From the NCBI GenBank assembly GCA_013359345.1, contig JABWCA010000005.1, positions 1-38,335 on the forward strand: DNA of 38,335 nucleotides, given 5' to 3'. Source of the stretch: Ignavibacteriaceae bacterium. GTDB taxonomy: Bacteria; Bacteroidota; Ignavibacteria; Ignavibacteriales; Ignavibacteriaceae. Positions 1 to 8,096 of this stretch are shown piece after piece. The translations under genes and the position numbers were made by a program. A model generated the notes under the pieces. That model was not told the DNA's origin. It searched no databases and saw only the letters and a list, made by a program, of their open reading frames with translations. Each line of letters starts with the position of its first letter. Positions within the stretch are counted from its first letter, which is position 1.

Positions 1-4
1 CTGT

Positions 5-27
5 AGAGACGCAATGCTTGCGTCTCT
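5..27. repeat. REP-like palindrome, copy 1
   Basis: A perfect 10-bp inverted repeat, AGAGACGCAA and TTGCGTCTCT, surrounds the three-base loop TGC. Short palindromes of this kind close to a RAYT gene are the usual substrates of those enzymes. The palindrome itself is seen directly; its role as substrate is inferred from the adjacent gene. Confidence 0.85.
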
Positions 28-138
28 TGTGCTGTACATGTTCATAAAATCATTAATCCCGCCCAAAATTGAATTTTGCCCTTCCTTTAATCAGGATTCA
101 CAGGTCCTGTTACAAAATCCTTCTCACCAGATTATTGT

Positions 139-161
139 AGAGACGCAATGCTTGCGTCTCT
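139..161. repeat. REP-like palindrome, copy 2
   Basis: This is identical to copy 1 and in the same orientation, exactly 134 bp downstream. It has the same 10-bp stem and TGC loop. Confidence 0.85.
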
Positions 162-272
162 TGTGCTGTACATGTTCATAAAATCATTAATCCCGCCCAA
201 AATTGAACTTTGCCCTTCCTTTAATCAGGATTCACAGGTCCTGTTACAAAATCCTTCTCACCAGATTATTGC

Positions 273-295
273 AGAGACGCAAGCATTGCGTCTCT
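273..295. repeat. REP-like palindrome, copy 3, inverted
   Basis: It has the same 10-bp stem, but the loop is GCA, the reverse complement of TGC, and the flanking TACA lies on the other side, so this copy is inverted relative to copies 1 and 2. It ends 11 bp before the stop codon of the RAYT gene. Direct and inverted palindromes separated by a spacer make a BIME-like arrangement. Confidence 0.85.
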
Positions 296-306
296 ACAGA
301 TGACCA

Positions 307-861
307 TCAATCGTTTTGTCTTAAAGGATTATTCTTTCCGCCATAATTTGAGGGGTTGTTAATAATGTATTGTGAAATTGTTTGCAATTCCTCTTCGGTT
401 CTGATCATGTGTTCCCAATACCGTGACTGCCAGCCAAATTCAATACCTTTTGTCTTTGAGAAAGATGTGACAGCAGATTTGAAACCCCTTATTATCGAAG
501 GAAGATTTTTTCTCTGTGGTGAAAACTTATTGCCATTATCCTTATTCTGTTTAATTGATCCGAATTCAGAGTTAAATTCGTTTTCTTTAATGAATATTAT
601 CGAGTGAAAATGATCCGGCATTACAATATACTCACCCAGACTTATATTCATATCATACCGGATCTCAGGAGTTCTTTGCCATTCATCGGCTGCAAACTTT
701 CCCACCTCGGTTAGAATCACCTTTTCATTTTCAATGTGTCCCAAAAAAGGCATTCTTTCTTTTGTACAAATTGTAATAAAATAGACAGCAGCTGAATTGT
801 AATTCCAGTTTTGAAGCCTGGCACTTCTGATTTTGAACCTGTTCTGAAAAAGGTCATCCAT
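307..861 (-). CDS. REP-associated tyrosine transposase (RAYT), Y1/HUH family
   Basis: This is a single-strand DNA transposase of the IS200/IS605-like Y1 superfamily, expected to nick and rejoin REP hairpins. In the longest reading frame (to 924, 205 residues) the family opening SARLQNWNY and YFITICTKER is followed by the HUH-type HFH metal motif at residues 105-107 (MPDHFHSII). A candidate catalytic tyrosine lies at Y186 in QYIINNP. I place the start at the ATG at 861 because RAYTs usually begin just before the SARL segment and the extra 21 residues look atypical; the ATG at 924 remains possible. No terminal inverted repeats of a full insertion sequence surround it. It sits beside three REP-like palindromes, as is typical when a RAYT is domesticated with its repeats. 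Confidence 0.9.
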   Translation of the reverse strand: MDDLFQNRFKIRSARLQNWNYNSAAVYFITICTKERMPFLGHIENEKVILTEVGKFAADEWQRTPEIRYDMNISLGEYIVMPDHFHSIIFIKENEFNSEFGSIKQNKDNGNKFSPQRKNLPSIIRGFKSAVTSFSKTKGIEFGWQSRYWEHMIRTEEELQTISQYIINNPSNYGGKNNPLRQND

Positions 862-1161
862 AAAAATCTCATCTTTGATAATTTCAAAAATATTAAATCC
901 TTTAACGAACATAAAACTGTCCATAAATCGGGAGCCGGTTAATTTTATACATGATTAATTTTAAGCGCAAAAGATTAATAATTCCCTTTGCACAAGGTGG
1001 TAACCTGCAGAGATTTAATATCCCGGTATCTCTCAATCAGGTACCTGTTAGGGGTTCATTGCCAATTTGAAACCCACGTCATATAGCCCTCCATGGCTCC
1101 TTATCAACCTGTTGTAATATTTTATGCATAATTTCAGTAGATTTAAGAGTTTACTTTTCCA

Positions 1162-1190
1162 ATTAATCGCGATAAATCTATATGATTAAT
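1162..1190. promoter_or_regulatory. Inverted repeat over the HEPN/MNT start, possible operator
   Basis: ATTAATC (1162-1168) and GATTAAT (1184-1190) form an inverted repeat that spans the start codon of the HEPN gene. Outer arms CCAATT and AATTGG lie at about 1159 and 1197. GATTAAT also occurs at 953-959 and 973-979. Toxin-antitoxin operons are often autoregulated, so an operator is plausible, but this DNA is AT-rich and chance is a real alternative. I see no gene elsewhere between 925 and 1181. Confidence 0.25.
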
Positions 1191-1580
1191 GACATCAATT
1201 GGAAACAGAGATTTTCAAATTTTGAAAAATCCTTGAAATTAATAAAAGATCACAAGGATAAAAGCAATCCTGATGTGGTTGATAATGCAGCAATTATTCA
1301 TTTTTTTGAAATCACCTTTGAGCTTTCATGGAAGTTATTGAAAGACTACCTTACTGATGAGGGATTTTCAGATATAAACTCCCCCAGGGAAGCAATCAAG
1401 AAGGCCTTTGAATATGGTCTCATCTCTGACGGCAGAGTATGGATGAATGCTTTGGAAACCAGGAATCTGACTGTACACACATATGATGAGAGTAAAGCCG
1501 AAGAAACGGCAGAGAATATCAGGACAAAGTATTTTGCCATGTTTATTGAACTGTATGAGAAGTTAATGGAGAAAATGTGA
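1182..1580 (+). CDS. hepT: HEPN-domain toxin, HepT / HI0074 family
   Basis: This 132-residue helical protein is a HEPN-family RNase-type toxin, also annotated as nucleotidyltransferase substrate-binding protein. The diagnostic motif RX4HXY is present as R94-N-L-T-V-H99-T-Y101. In studied HepT/MntA pairs the Arg and His form the RNase site, and the Tyr is the residue AMPylated by the antitoxin. The family N-terminus (WKQRFSNFEKSL) and central FELSWKLLKDYL segment are recognisable. The gene lies one base upstream of the MNT partner, which fits a translationally coupled pair. There is no clear Shine-Dalgarno sequence before the ATG. All key residues are intact, so a working toxin is likely. The assignment is by motif recognition. 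Confidence 0.92.
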   Translation: MINDINWKQRFSNFEKSLKLIKDHKDKSNPDVVDNAAIIHFFEITFELSWKLLKDYLTDEGFSDINSPREAIKKAFEYGLISDGRVWMNALETRNLTVHTYDESKAEETAENIRTKYFAMFIELYEKLMEKM

Positions 1581-1581
1581 T

Positions 1582-1890
1582 ATGTTCGGATTTACAGATG
1601 AGGAACTAATTCAGATCCGTGAGATTTTTTCCTGCTATGAAGGTATTGAGAAGGCTTTGATTTTTGGCAGCAGGGCAAAAGGTAATTACAGGAACGGCAG
1701 CGATGTTGATATAGCGCTGACAGGGGCCGGAATCAATGCCGATATAATTTTAGAAATTTCCTCATTTCTTAATGAAGAGACATACCTGCCTTACAGATTT
1801 GATCTGATTGATTATAATTCAGTTAACCGGGTTGAGTTAAAAGAACACATTGACCGGGCAGGGAAATTAATTTATCAGAAGAAATCATAG
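1582..1890 (+). CDS. mntA: Minimal nucleotidyltransferase (MNT) antitoxin
   Basis: This 102-residue protein has the minimal nucleotidyltransferase fold. The catalytic signature GSX10DXD is complete: G29-S30 is followed by D41-V-D43 in GSRAKG and SDVDIAL. A further acidic site lies in RFDLIDY. MntA-type antitoxins neutralise the HEPN partner by transferring AMP to the tyrosine of its RX4HXY motif. The ATG begins one base after the toxin stop at 1580. Toxin-first gene order is usual for HEPN/MNT modules. Proximity to the RAYT and its repeats places the pair in a mobile-element-rich stretch, but I see no direct sign of joint transfer. Confidence 0.92.
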   Translation: MFGFTDEELIQIREIFSCYEGIEKALIFGSRAKGNYRNGSDVDIALTGAGINADIILEISSFLNEETYLPYRFDLIDYNSVNRVELKEHIDRAGKLIYQKKS

Positions 1891-1976
1891 ATTCTGATCA
1901 GATAAAAATATTTCATACTGGTATATCCACCGGATCTTTTGCACACCTGCAATTATAAAAAAATCTCCTGCACCCC

Positions 1977-2756
1977 CTATCTCTGTTCCCTCAGAAAAGA
2001 AAGAACATACTTGTTTATCTCTTCCTTTTGTTTTTTGGTTCCGGTGTCATCCATGGCGTTGTGCGGAGTATCGGGGAGGATAACAATCGTTATTCCATAC
2101 TCCTTCTTTTCCTGTTCATCAGGCAGGACGCCTTCATCGGCAGGCTGATCACTTGAACGGAGGGACCAGACCCTCACTTTTTTATTCCTGGGAAGCGGCA
2201 TTCTCCGGTTATCCAGAGTGATGATCTTTTTAACCACACCGGGAAACATCTCCGGAAAGAGGCATGATTTATCTCCCCCGTTGGAGTGCCCGATCAGCGT
2301 TATTTTGTCATAGTTTAATTCCGGATAGCGATTCTTAATCTCGTTAATGACAAAATGAATATTTTTTGCTCCGCGCTCCCAGTTGCTCCTTCTCACTGTC
2401 CTGACCTCACCGCCGATGGGAAGAAGGGAATCTGTAGGGAGTTCATGCTGTATGCTGACCACAAAGTACCCTTTCGCAGCAAGAAACTCAGTAAGGTATG
2501 TATACGCTGTGTTGCCCCCGCCCAGATTTGCACCATAACCATGACTGAAGACCACCAATTCTGCATTTTCCCGGTTCTTCTCCGGAGAATAGACTGCAAC
2601 AGGAATTTCCCTGTTCCTGGAAGCATCAAAAAGGGTGAGATTTTCAACGGTAATGTTCTTTGAGGAAGAATTATCATCAGAATCTGATGCGGATTTTTGC
2701 TGATTACATGCGGAAAAAAGAAGCATCAGCAGGAATAAAGGGTAAATCAGTTTCAT
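1977..2756 (-). CDS. Alpha/beta-hydrolase lipoprotein
   Basis: This is a 259-residue predicted lipoprotein hydrolase. A hydrophobic signal peptide ends in the lipobox LFSAC with C17, so it should be anchored in the envelope. The alpha/beta-hydrolase features are an oxyanion-loop HGYG at about 72-75, the nucleophile elbow GHSNG with S158, and a late His (H232 in DTPHNAM). The acid is probably D182 or D203. The shape recalls esterases and platelet-activating-factor acetylhydrolase-like enzymes, but I cannot name a substrate. A good ribosome binding site (GAGGTC) precedes the ATG. It lies 78 bp downstream of crtW on the same strand, so it may be the last gene of the carotenoid operon or a separate unit. 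Confidence 0.8.
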   Translation of the reverse strand: MKLIYPLFLLMLLFSACNQQKSASDSDDNSSSKNITVENLTLFDASRNREIPVAVYSPEKNRENAELVVFSHGYGANLGGGNTAYTYLTEFLAAKGYFVVSIQHELPTDSLLPIGGEVRTVRRSNWERGAKNIHFVINEIKNRYPELNYDKITLIGHSNGGDKSCLFPEMFPGVVKKIITLDNRRMPLPRNKKVRVWSLRSSDQPADEGVLPDEQEKKEYGITIVILPDTPHNAMDDTGTKKQKEEINKYVLSFLREQR

Positions 2757-2834
2757 GGTCAGACCTCATTTTGCGATTTTTTAGCTTTCATATATGCAGT
2801 GTTTGCATAATCACAGACAAAAAGCTCAGCTAAT

Positions 2835-3506
2835 TTACTGCCTCAGCTTATAAAGCTGCCACCACGGAGTTCTGGGAGATTCATGATGCTCGTAATGATA
2901 ACCGAAAAAGTAGCAGGTTAGCATTGCAAGCAGATGGTTTTTCTTCAGCGAACGGGCATTGTGCGGCTTCATTTCCTCCTCATGAGGTCTCATGTGAGGG
3001 AGGTAAGTGCCGAAATAAAAGAGCTGGAATGTGCCGAGAAATGCGGGGATTACCCAGAATGCCCATATTGCCGGCTCACTGAACTGAAGTTTAAGCACAT
3101 TGTAAAGAACACCCATCACAATCAGTTGTGATATTGTGGTGTATCTTACAAGAAATGTGCCCCACCAGATAAAAAAGTTCTGTGATTTTGTGTTAAAATC
3201 GGGGTCCTTTTCCTCGCCGGGATGTTTGTGGTGCATGAAATGGTTTTTAACCAGCCTCTTGTATGACATTCCTGCAAAGAGAAAGCATGAAAGATACCCG
3301 AAAAATCTGTTCACTTTATTGCTTCCGGCAATAGTCATATGCATAGCGTCATGTCCGGTGATAAACAATCCCGTGTAGAAATAACCCTGAAGCAGCATGT
3401 GCAGATACATGAAGGGATTTGACAGCGATACATCCACATAGGTCAGCGAGTAAAAGAGGTGACTGCCCCATACAATCAGAATCACGGCGGCAATTAAAAT
3501 ACCCAT
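2835..3506 (-). CDS. crtW: Beta-carotene 4-ketolase (CrtW-type)
   Basis: This 223-residue integral membrane di-iron oxygenase of the fatty-acid-desaturase superfamily is predicted to add the 4-keto group to a beta ring. The histidine clusters are all present: HDAMH (52-56), H89-FMHH-K-H95 followed by PGEEKDPDF, and HYEHH (204-208). The CrtW-specific strings GLFITGHDAMH, YFGTYLPH and a closing SPRTPWWQLY separate it from ordinary acyl desaturases and from CrtZ hydroxylases. Several hydrophobic segments fit four membrane spans. It begins one base after the stop of the CruF-like gene, so the two are co-transcribed. No CrtZ 3-hydroxylase is visible in the cluster, which favours a 4-keto product without a 3-OH. 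Confidence 0.88.
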   Translation of the reverse strand: MGILIAAVILIVWGSHLFYSLTYVDVSLSNPFMYLHMLLQGYFYTGLFITGHDAMHMTIAGSNKVNRFFGYLSCFLFAGMSYKRLVKNHFMHHKHPGEEKDPDFNTKSQNFFIWWGTFLVRYTTISQLIVMGVLYNVLKLQFSEPAIWAFWVIPAFLGTFQLFYFGTYLPHMRPHEEEMKPHNARSLKKNHLLAMLTCYFFGYHYEHHESPRTPWWQLYKLRQ

Positions 3507-3507
3507 C

Positions 3508-4173
3508 TTACAATCCTGCTTTCAAACCGATGTTTATAAATATAAAAAAATGGAGCTGGAACAGAATATAATAAAGCGGAACCCTGCTCTCAACTTTAAC
3601 TTTGAAAAAATGATAGAGATAGCCTGATATATATGATATTATGAACCATGCAATATAGTTCTGAAGAGGAATGGCACCCCCCTCCCAGGTCCAGTAATCA
3701 AACCTGATGGCGAGCGGCTCAAGTACATAGTCGAACATCACGGTGAACACGGCCGCAAGGAGAACCTGCAGATGCTTGTTGAGTTTCAGCTTCATACCCG
3801 ATTTCATCCCCCCGAGTATCACCAGAGTCCAGTTAAACCCAATGATAAGCGGCACCTCAAAAAGCTTAAGGCCAAGAGTGTCACCATATTTGTAGCTTCC
3901 GAAAATCAGTCCTGTTGCAACCCCGGCAACCTCAAGCAGAAAAGTGAAAGCAAAAGTGATTACTATCCACTTAATGAAAGCAGTGTTAATATCCTTCCTG
4001 ATCTCATAGAGCACGAGGCTCCCTGTGAACAGCAGCGTAAACGGAGTCAGCAGCAGCATAAGGTTATATGTGGCATCAATAAGATGACCCGCAACGCCCA
4101 CCGCATACATGACTGCAAGTATAACAACAATATAATTTATCCGCTTTACAGGTTCAGAACTCTGTCTTTCCAA
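3508..4173 (-). CDS. cruF: CruF-like carotenoid 1',2'-hydratase (DUF422 family)
   Basis: This 221-residue multi-span membrane protein belongs to the DUF422 carotenoid family, whose characterised members (CruF, bacterioruberin hydratases) add water across the terminal psi-end double bond to give a 1'-hydroxyl. Family strings seen are FGSYKYGDTLG, VPLIIGFNW, FDYVLEPLAIRF and FDYWTW followed by IPLQNYIAWF. About seven hydrophobic helices are visible. The start is a TTG at 4173 that overlaps the glycosyltransferase by 28 bp. An AAAGG about nine bases upstream supports this unusual start, and no better one lies nearby. A 1'-OH is what the neighbouring glycosyltransferase would need as acceptor. 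Confidence 0.82.
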   Translation of the reverse strand: MERQSSEPVKRINYIVVILAVMYAVGVAGHLIDATYNLMLLLTPFTLLFTGSLVLYEIRKDINTAFIKWIVITFAFTFLLEVAGVATGLIFGSYKYGDTLGLKLFEVPLIIGFNWTLVILGGMKSGMKLKLNKHLQVLLAAVFTVMFDYVLEPLAIRFDYWTWEGGAIPLQNYIAWFIISYISGYLYHFFKVKVESRVPLYYILFQLHFFIFINIGLKAGL

Positions 4174-5273
4174 ACGTTTTTACCTTTTTTAGTGAATATT
4201 ACCGATCTGATCCCGGTATAAAGCATTACCGGCATCTGAACAATATGAATAAGTGTGTTGATGATAATTCTGTCGCCCGCAATATAACTGATAAGCACAC
4301 GCGATAAAAGTATCGCCCCCGAACTGATCAGGAAAAGTGGTGAAACCGGAAAGAGGAGAAAAGGAAGAAAAAACACGATATTAAAAAATATCAGCATCGT
4401 TGTGAATGCAGGCGCCGGCATCCCGAATCCCGGGAAAAAGTTCTTAGAGAAGCCGCGGAGAGAGGCAATATAACCGTCATACATTCGGCAGAAAATCTGA
4501 TCACCGCCAAACCCGGTAAGCGTTCTGAAACCTTTGCTTTTGGCGAGCCTTACCAGTTCCATATCCTCAACAACCCGGTTCTTCACAGCCTCATGCCCCC
4601 CGATGGCTTTATAAACCTCCCGCTTCATCATGATAAACTGTCCGTTGGCCGCTGCAAACTTCAGGTTGCGCGAGTTAAGCACGTTACGCATAGGCAGGAA
4701 TGCCAGCAGAAGCCAGTGCATGAGGGGAGTCAGAATGTTTTCGCCAAAAGTATGAGTCACCTGCTTCGGGAATACCGAGAAGAAATCAAGCCTGTCTTTT
4801 TCAATGTTGTAAAGCGCAAGTTTAAGGGCATCGGGGGCAAAGGTGACATCTGCATCTATGAATATCAGATATTCCCCGCGCGCGGCTTTTGAAAGCTGAT
4901 GACACGCCCATACCTTGCCGACCCAGCCGGCAGGAAGCTCTTCACCTGAGGCAAGTTTCACCCGCGGATCTTTTACGGCATAGCCCGCAACAATCTCAGC
5001 AGTCCTGTCGGTTGATTTATCATCCATTACAATGACTTCATAATCAGGATAATCAAGGCTTGTAAGAGAATCTAGGCACGTCCCGATATTTTTCTCTTCG
5101 TTTCTGGCAGGAACAAGCACCGAGATTCCGGGGAATTCTCTGAATTTATGAGACGAATAACCCCTGTCATTTTTCTTCATGACATCGGCGGTGAAAAAAT
5201 TGTAAATTACAACTACAAAAGAAATCGCTGCAGGAAACGTGAGTACTGCAAACATGATCTCAGCCGGACTCAT
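4146..5273 (-). CDS. Family 2 glycosyltransferase, probable carotenoid glycosyltransferase
   Basis: This 375-residue membrane-associated GT-A enzyme is inferred to glycosylate the carotenoid 1'-OH, like CruG or CruC in other phyla. It has an N-terminal membrane helix, then SVLVPARNEEKNI, the nucleotide-sugar site MDDKSTDRT, the metal-binding DAD at about 141-143 in FIDADVTF, and VVEDMELVRLAKSKG. C-terminal hydrophobic spans follow. I choose the ATG at 5273 over the in-frame TTG at 5276 because it overlaps the acyltransferase stop as TGATG. The sugar donor cannot be told from sequence. The position between a PlsC-like acyltransferase and a hydratase is the main support for the carotenoid role. 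Confidence 0.8.
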   Translation of the reverse strand: MSPAEIMFAVLTFPAAISFVVVIYNFFTADVMKKNDRGYSSHKFREFPGISVLVPARNEEKNIGTCLDSLTSLDYPDYEVIVMDDKSTDRTAEIVAGYAVKDPRVKLASGEELPAGWVGKVWACHQLSKAARGEYLIFIDADVTFAPDALKLALYNIEKDRLDFFSVFPKQVTHTFGENILTPLMHWLLLAFLPMRNVLNSRNLKFAAANGQFIMMKREVYKAIGGHEAVKNRVVEDMELVRLAKSKGFRTLTGFGGDQIFCRMYDGYIASLRGFSKNFFPGFGMPAPAFTTMLIFFNIVFFLPFLLFPVSPLFLISSGAILLSRVLISYIAGDRIIINTLIHIVQMPVMLYTGIRSVIFTKKGKNVWKDRVLNL

Positions 5274-5929
5274 CAAAAAATTCTCCCTGCTGATGTCATC
5301 TGAGTTGCTTCTTCTCCTGCCGATCTTATATTATCAAGAAAGTACTGATAATAATCATCAAGCCCTTTCTTGTCATGCGGTATCTCAAACACTTCACCAA
5401 ACCTGACATAAATATCGGGCTTCTTTCCTTCGTAAAACTGAAACTTAAATGCAATGGGGATCAGCTGAGTCTGCTTCTCGCACCCCTGTGTAAACTTCTC
5501 AAGCCCCTTTTTGATTGTGAGCGGTTCTTTATCAAAAGGCTCAATGGCACCCTGCGGATAGATTGCCGCAAATGTCTTTTTTTCTTTCAGTATTTTCCGG
5601 GTGTATTCAAAGGTCTCCACAATCCCTTTCGGATTATTCAGCTTAATGGAATATGCCCCGAGGTATTTAAAGAAGTAATAAATCTTAAGCTGCTCTTCTA
5701 ACATCAGGATGTAAAAAGTGCGGTCGGGGTAAAACTCACGCTGAATTTTATGGATCAGGAAGCCGTCCCACCAGGAAAAATGGTTGGGGGTAAAAAGCAC
5801 GCTTTTAGCCGGGTCTGCGGCAGGTGGTTCGTTTATCAGGCTGAAGCTGTTGAAGTTTTTCTTAAACTGGGAATCGATGTAGGGCCTGAAGATTTTTTCT
5901 GCCCACCACTTATGCTGAGCCTCTATCAT
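5273..5929 (-). CDS. PlsC-like acyltransferase, probable carotenoid glycoside acyltransferase
   Basis: This 218-residue protein belongs to the lysophospholipid acyltransferase family. The catalytic HX4D motif is H50-FSWW-D55 in NHFSWWDGF, and the acceptor-binding motif is a variant, YPQGAIEP at 124-131 instead of the usual FPEGTRS. In green sulfur bacteria the related CruD esterifies the sugar of chlorobactene glucoside, and here the gene sits directly before a glycosyltransferase. I therefore infer acylation of the carotenoid glycoside. A general phospholipid role is the alternative. It overlaps the crtD stop by one base and the glycosyltransferase start by one base, so it is firmly within the operon. 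Confidence 0.78.
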   Translation of the reverse strand: MIEAQHKWWAEKIFRPYIDSQFKKNFNSFSLINEPPAADPAKSVLFTPNHFSWWDGFLIHKIQREFYPDRTFYILMLEEQLKIYYFFKYLGAYSIKLNNPKGIVETFEYTRKILKEKKTFAAIYPQGAIEPFDKEPLTIKKGLEKFTQGCEKQTQLIPIAFKFQFYEGKKPDIYVRFGEVFEIPHDKKGLDDYYQYFLDNIRSAGEEATQMTSAGRIF

Positions 5930-7410
5930 TATGCCGCCTCATACTTCTTAATCAGTTCTGATGCAATTTTACCCGAGAGGATGACAAGGGGTATTCCTCC
6001 GCCGGGATGTGCGCTGCCACCGCAGAAATACAAGCCCTCTATCTCACGGCATTTATTATCCTGGCGCAGGAAGGCAGCATACCGGTCATTGGAAGAAATT
6101 CCGTAAAGACTCCCGAAAGTGCTGCCGGTCTTATTCTCAATATCAGATGGAGTCAGCACGTGCTCGGTAAGGATATTCTCACCGATCTTTATTCCGGTGG
6201 TCTCTTCAATTTTACCGATGATATTTTCCCTGATCCGGCAAAGGTCGGGCACAGAAGTCCTGCCTCCGGTGTGGGGGGCGTTGATCATCACAAACCAGTT
6301 CTCATGGCCTTCGGGAGCATCACTTTTGTTAAATTTTGATGAGATGTAGATATAAACCGTGGGATCGGCGTATATCTCTCTTTTTTCAAAAAGAGAATTA
6401 AACTCGGCTGAGTAATCTTTTGTGAAAAGTATGTTGTGTCCCTCAAGCTTTTCATTGTTTCCTTTAACACCCCAGTAAAAAACGAGCGCCGAGGATGACG
6501 GTTCAAGCTGCGAATATCTTTTCCTCCCCCTTGTATGAACGCCGTCAAGCAGCTTGTTGTAAGATGAGAACACATCTGCATTTGTGACAACAATATCTGA
6601 TTTCACAGGCTTACCATCGGCAATAATGCCTTTCACCTGCCTGCTTTCAAGCAGAATTTTTTCTGTTCTTTTACCGAATTCAAACTTAACCCCCAGCTCG
6701 CGGCAGAGTTTATAAAGCCCCTCCGCAATGCCCCGAATCCCCCCATCAGCGGTGTATCCGCCGAGGGCATATTCAACATGCTGAATGATATTAAGGGTGG
6801 CGGGTGCCTTGTAAGGATCTGATCCGTTATAAGTGGCGTAGCGGTCAAACATCTGAACCACTTTCTTATTCCCGAAAAATGCTGCGTTGGCCTTATGCAT
6901 TGTTCTGAAAGGGTCAATCCGGAAAATATTCAGAAGTGTTTTAAGTGATTTTGCATTAAAAAATGTTCCCGCCTCCCTGAAACTTTTAAACAGGAACAGT
7001 TCATGGGTGAGGTCATAGATTTTTTTTGAATATGCAAAATACTTTTCAAAATTTCTCCTGGGCTCACCGGTTTTCTCACTGATCTCATCAATGAATCTGG
7101 GAAGGTCATTATACGCTGTTACCTCGGTGCCGTCGGGGTAGAAGTACTTACAGAGAACATCAAGCGGCTTTATTTTTATATAGTCACTGATGTTTCTCCC
7201 TGCAGCCGCAAAGAGATGTTCAAGTACGAAGGGCATTGTAAGGAGTGAGGGGCCCGTGTCAAATCTGAATCCCTCTGATGCAATATTCCCCGCTTTACCG
7301 CCGTAAGTTGATGAAGCTTCATATACTGTGACATCATAACCGGCAGCGGCCAGATATGCCGAAGCCGAAAGCCCGCCGAGTCCTGCTCCTATAACCACGA
7401 CTTTTTTCAT
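5929..7410 (-). CDS. crtD: CrtD-like carotenoid 3,4-desaturase
   Basis: This FAD-dependent CrtI-family enzyme has about 493 residues. The N-terminal dinucleotide motif is VVIGAGLGGLSA, followed by an acidic residue in VYEAS. RFDTGPSLLTMP is the usual family segment, and the C-terminal FAD motif runs through YFCGGSAHPGGGIPLV. It differs from the other CrtI protein here by carrying the CrtD-type block FDRYATYNGSDPYKAPATLNI and HVEYALGGYTADGGI. I therefore call it the 1-hydroxycarotenoid 3,4-desaturase. The ATG at 7410 has GGAAGG at good spacing; a GTG at 7416 would overlap the cyclase stop as GTGA. Its substrate would be the product of the CruF-like hydratase. Confidence 0.85.
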   Translation of the reverse strand: MKKVVVIGAGLGGLSASAYLAAAGYDVTVYEASSTYGGKAGNIASEGFRFDTGPSLLTMPFVLEHLFAAAGRNISDYIKIKPLDVLCKYFYPDGTEVTAYNDLPRFIDEISEKTGEPRRNFEKYFAYSKKIYDLTHELFLFKSFREAGTFFNAKSLKTLLNIFRIDPFRTMHKANAAFFGNKKVVQMFDRYATYNGSDPYKAPATLNIIQHVEYALGGYTADGGIRGIAEGLYKLCRELGVKFEFGKRTEKILLESRQVKGIIADGKPVKSDIVVTNADVFSSYNKLLDGVHTRGRKRYSQLEPSSSALVFYWGVKGNNEKLEGHNILFTKDYSAEFNSLFEKREIYADPTVYIYISSKFNKSDAPEGHENWFVMINAPHTGGRTSVPDLCRIRENIIGKIEETTGIKIGENILTEHVLTPSDIENKTGSTFGSLYGISSNDRYAAFLRQDNKCREIEGLYFCGGSAHPGGGIPLVILSGKIASELIKKYEAA

Positions 7411-7412
7411 CT

Positions 7413-8096
7413 TCACAGCCTTCCGAATTTCACTTTCTTCTGGTATATTTTATAAAAGAGGTACCAGAATGAAATCATTGAAAAGGAATAAAAAAAATCT
7501 TCCCAGGGAATGGTCAGAAATCTCGGTCCCCAGATTGCCTTGCTGCTGTACCACACAATGGGCGGAAAAGTAAGGAGATAATTGACTATCAGAAAAGGGA
7601 CATAGGTTATGAGCAGAAACAGCCAGTAGTTGCTCTCTCTTAACAGACGCGGGTATAAAAATTCACCGGCAATCAGGAAGATACCTGAAAACGCGGTGAC
7701 TGTTGAAGTGTAATACTGATCACGGAATATAACTGAGAGGGCGATGAAGAAAACCCCCGGCACAAGAAAACTGTATTTATAGATATTCAGCTCCCTCTCA
7801 CGGATGTAAAAACTCACAGTCTCATAAATAAAAAGGCAGGAGAACGGAACTGTAACAAAAAAAAGAACCTCTTCAAGAGGAAGATCAAAAAAGTAAACCC
7901 CGAGCAGGTATTCGGGTGAAAAACCCCAGTCACCTCTCACGGTTGCAATATGATCCCAGATAATAAAAGCGGGAGAAACAGTTAAAATTGAAAGGGCAAC
8001 AAATCTGAATTTTTTATAAAAGGAAAGCTTTTTCTCGAATGAAAGCAAAAAGGGGACAAGGATCGTCCCCAGATTGATCAGTAAATATTCACTCAT
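7413..8096 (-). CDS. crtY: Lycopene cyclase, fused CrtYc/CrtYd type
   Basis: This 227-residue membrane protein is built from two lycopene-cyclase-domain repeats that correspond to the separate CrtYc and CrtYd subunits of actinomycetes. The first repeat carries RGDWGF and DLPLEEVLFF, with FIYE after it. The second carries TFPPIVWY and RFLTIPWEDFFYSF. Both PxEE/PxED signatures are intact. About six or seven membrane spans are visible. It cyclises a psi end of lycopene to a beta ring; with CruF and CrtD acting on the other end, one ring per molecule is expected. Its ATG overlaps the stop of the upstream gene as ATGA. Confidence 0.87.
   Translation of the reverse strand: MSEYLLINLGTILVPFLLSFEKKLSFYKKFRFVALSILTVSPAFIIWDHIATVRGDWGFSPEYLLGVYFFDLPLEEVLFFVTVPFSCLFIYETVSFYIRERELNIYKYSFLVPGVFFIALSVIFRDQYYTSTVTAFSGIFLIAGEFLYPRLLRESNYWLFLLITYVPFLIVNYLLTFPPIVWYSSKAIWGPRFLTIPWEDFFYSFSMISFWYLFYKIYQKKVKFGRL

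Larger units (their letters stand above)
2..269. repeat. Two tandem copies of a 134-bp direct repeat
   Basis: Bases 2-135 and 136-269 are the same 134-bp unit and differ at one position that I can find (GAATTTTG against GAACTTTG). Each unit begins with the REP-like palindrome listed separately, followed by about 107 bp of noncoding spacer. A third palindrome in the opposite orientation closes the array at 273-295. The array starts at the window edge, so further copies may lie outside. Near identity of the copies suggests recent duplication. Confidence 0.95.

Noticed and set aside
1-300. Possible CRISPR array
   Set aside because: Only two 134-bp units that are alike throughout, including what would be spacers, plus an inverted palindrome. 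This is a tandem duplication of a REP-type element.
925-1120. Possible decayed transposase fragment on the minus strand
   Set aside because: A short run reading RYLIERYRDIKSLQ between stops was noticed, but it is too short and matches nothing I can name.
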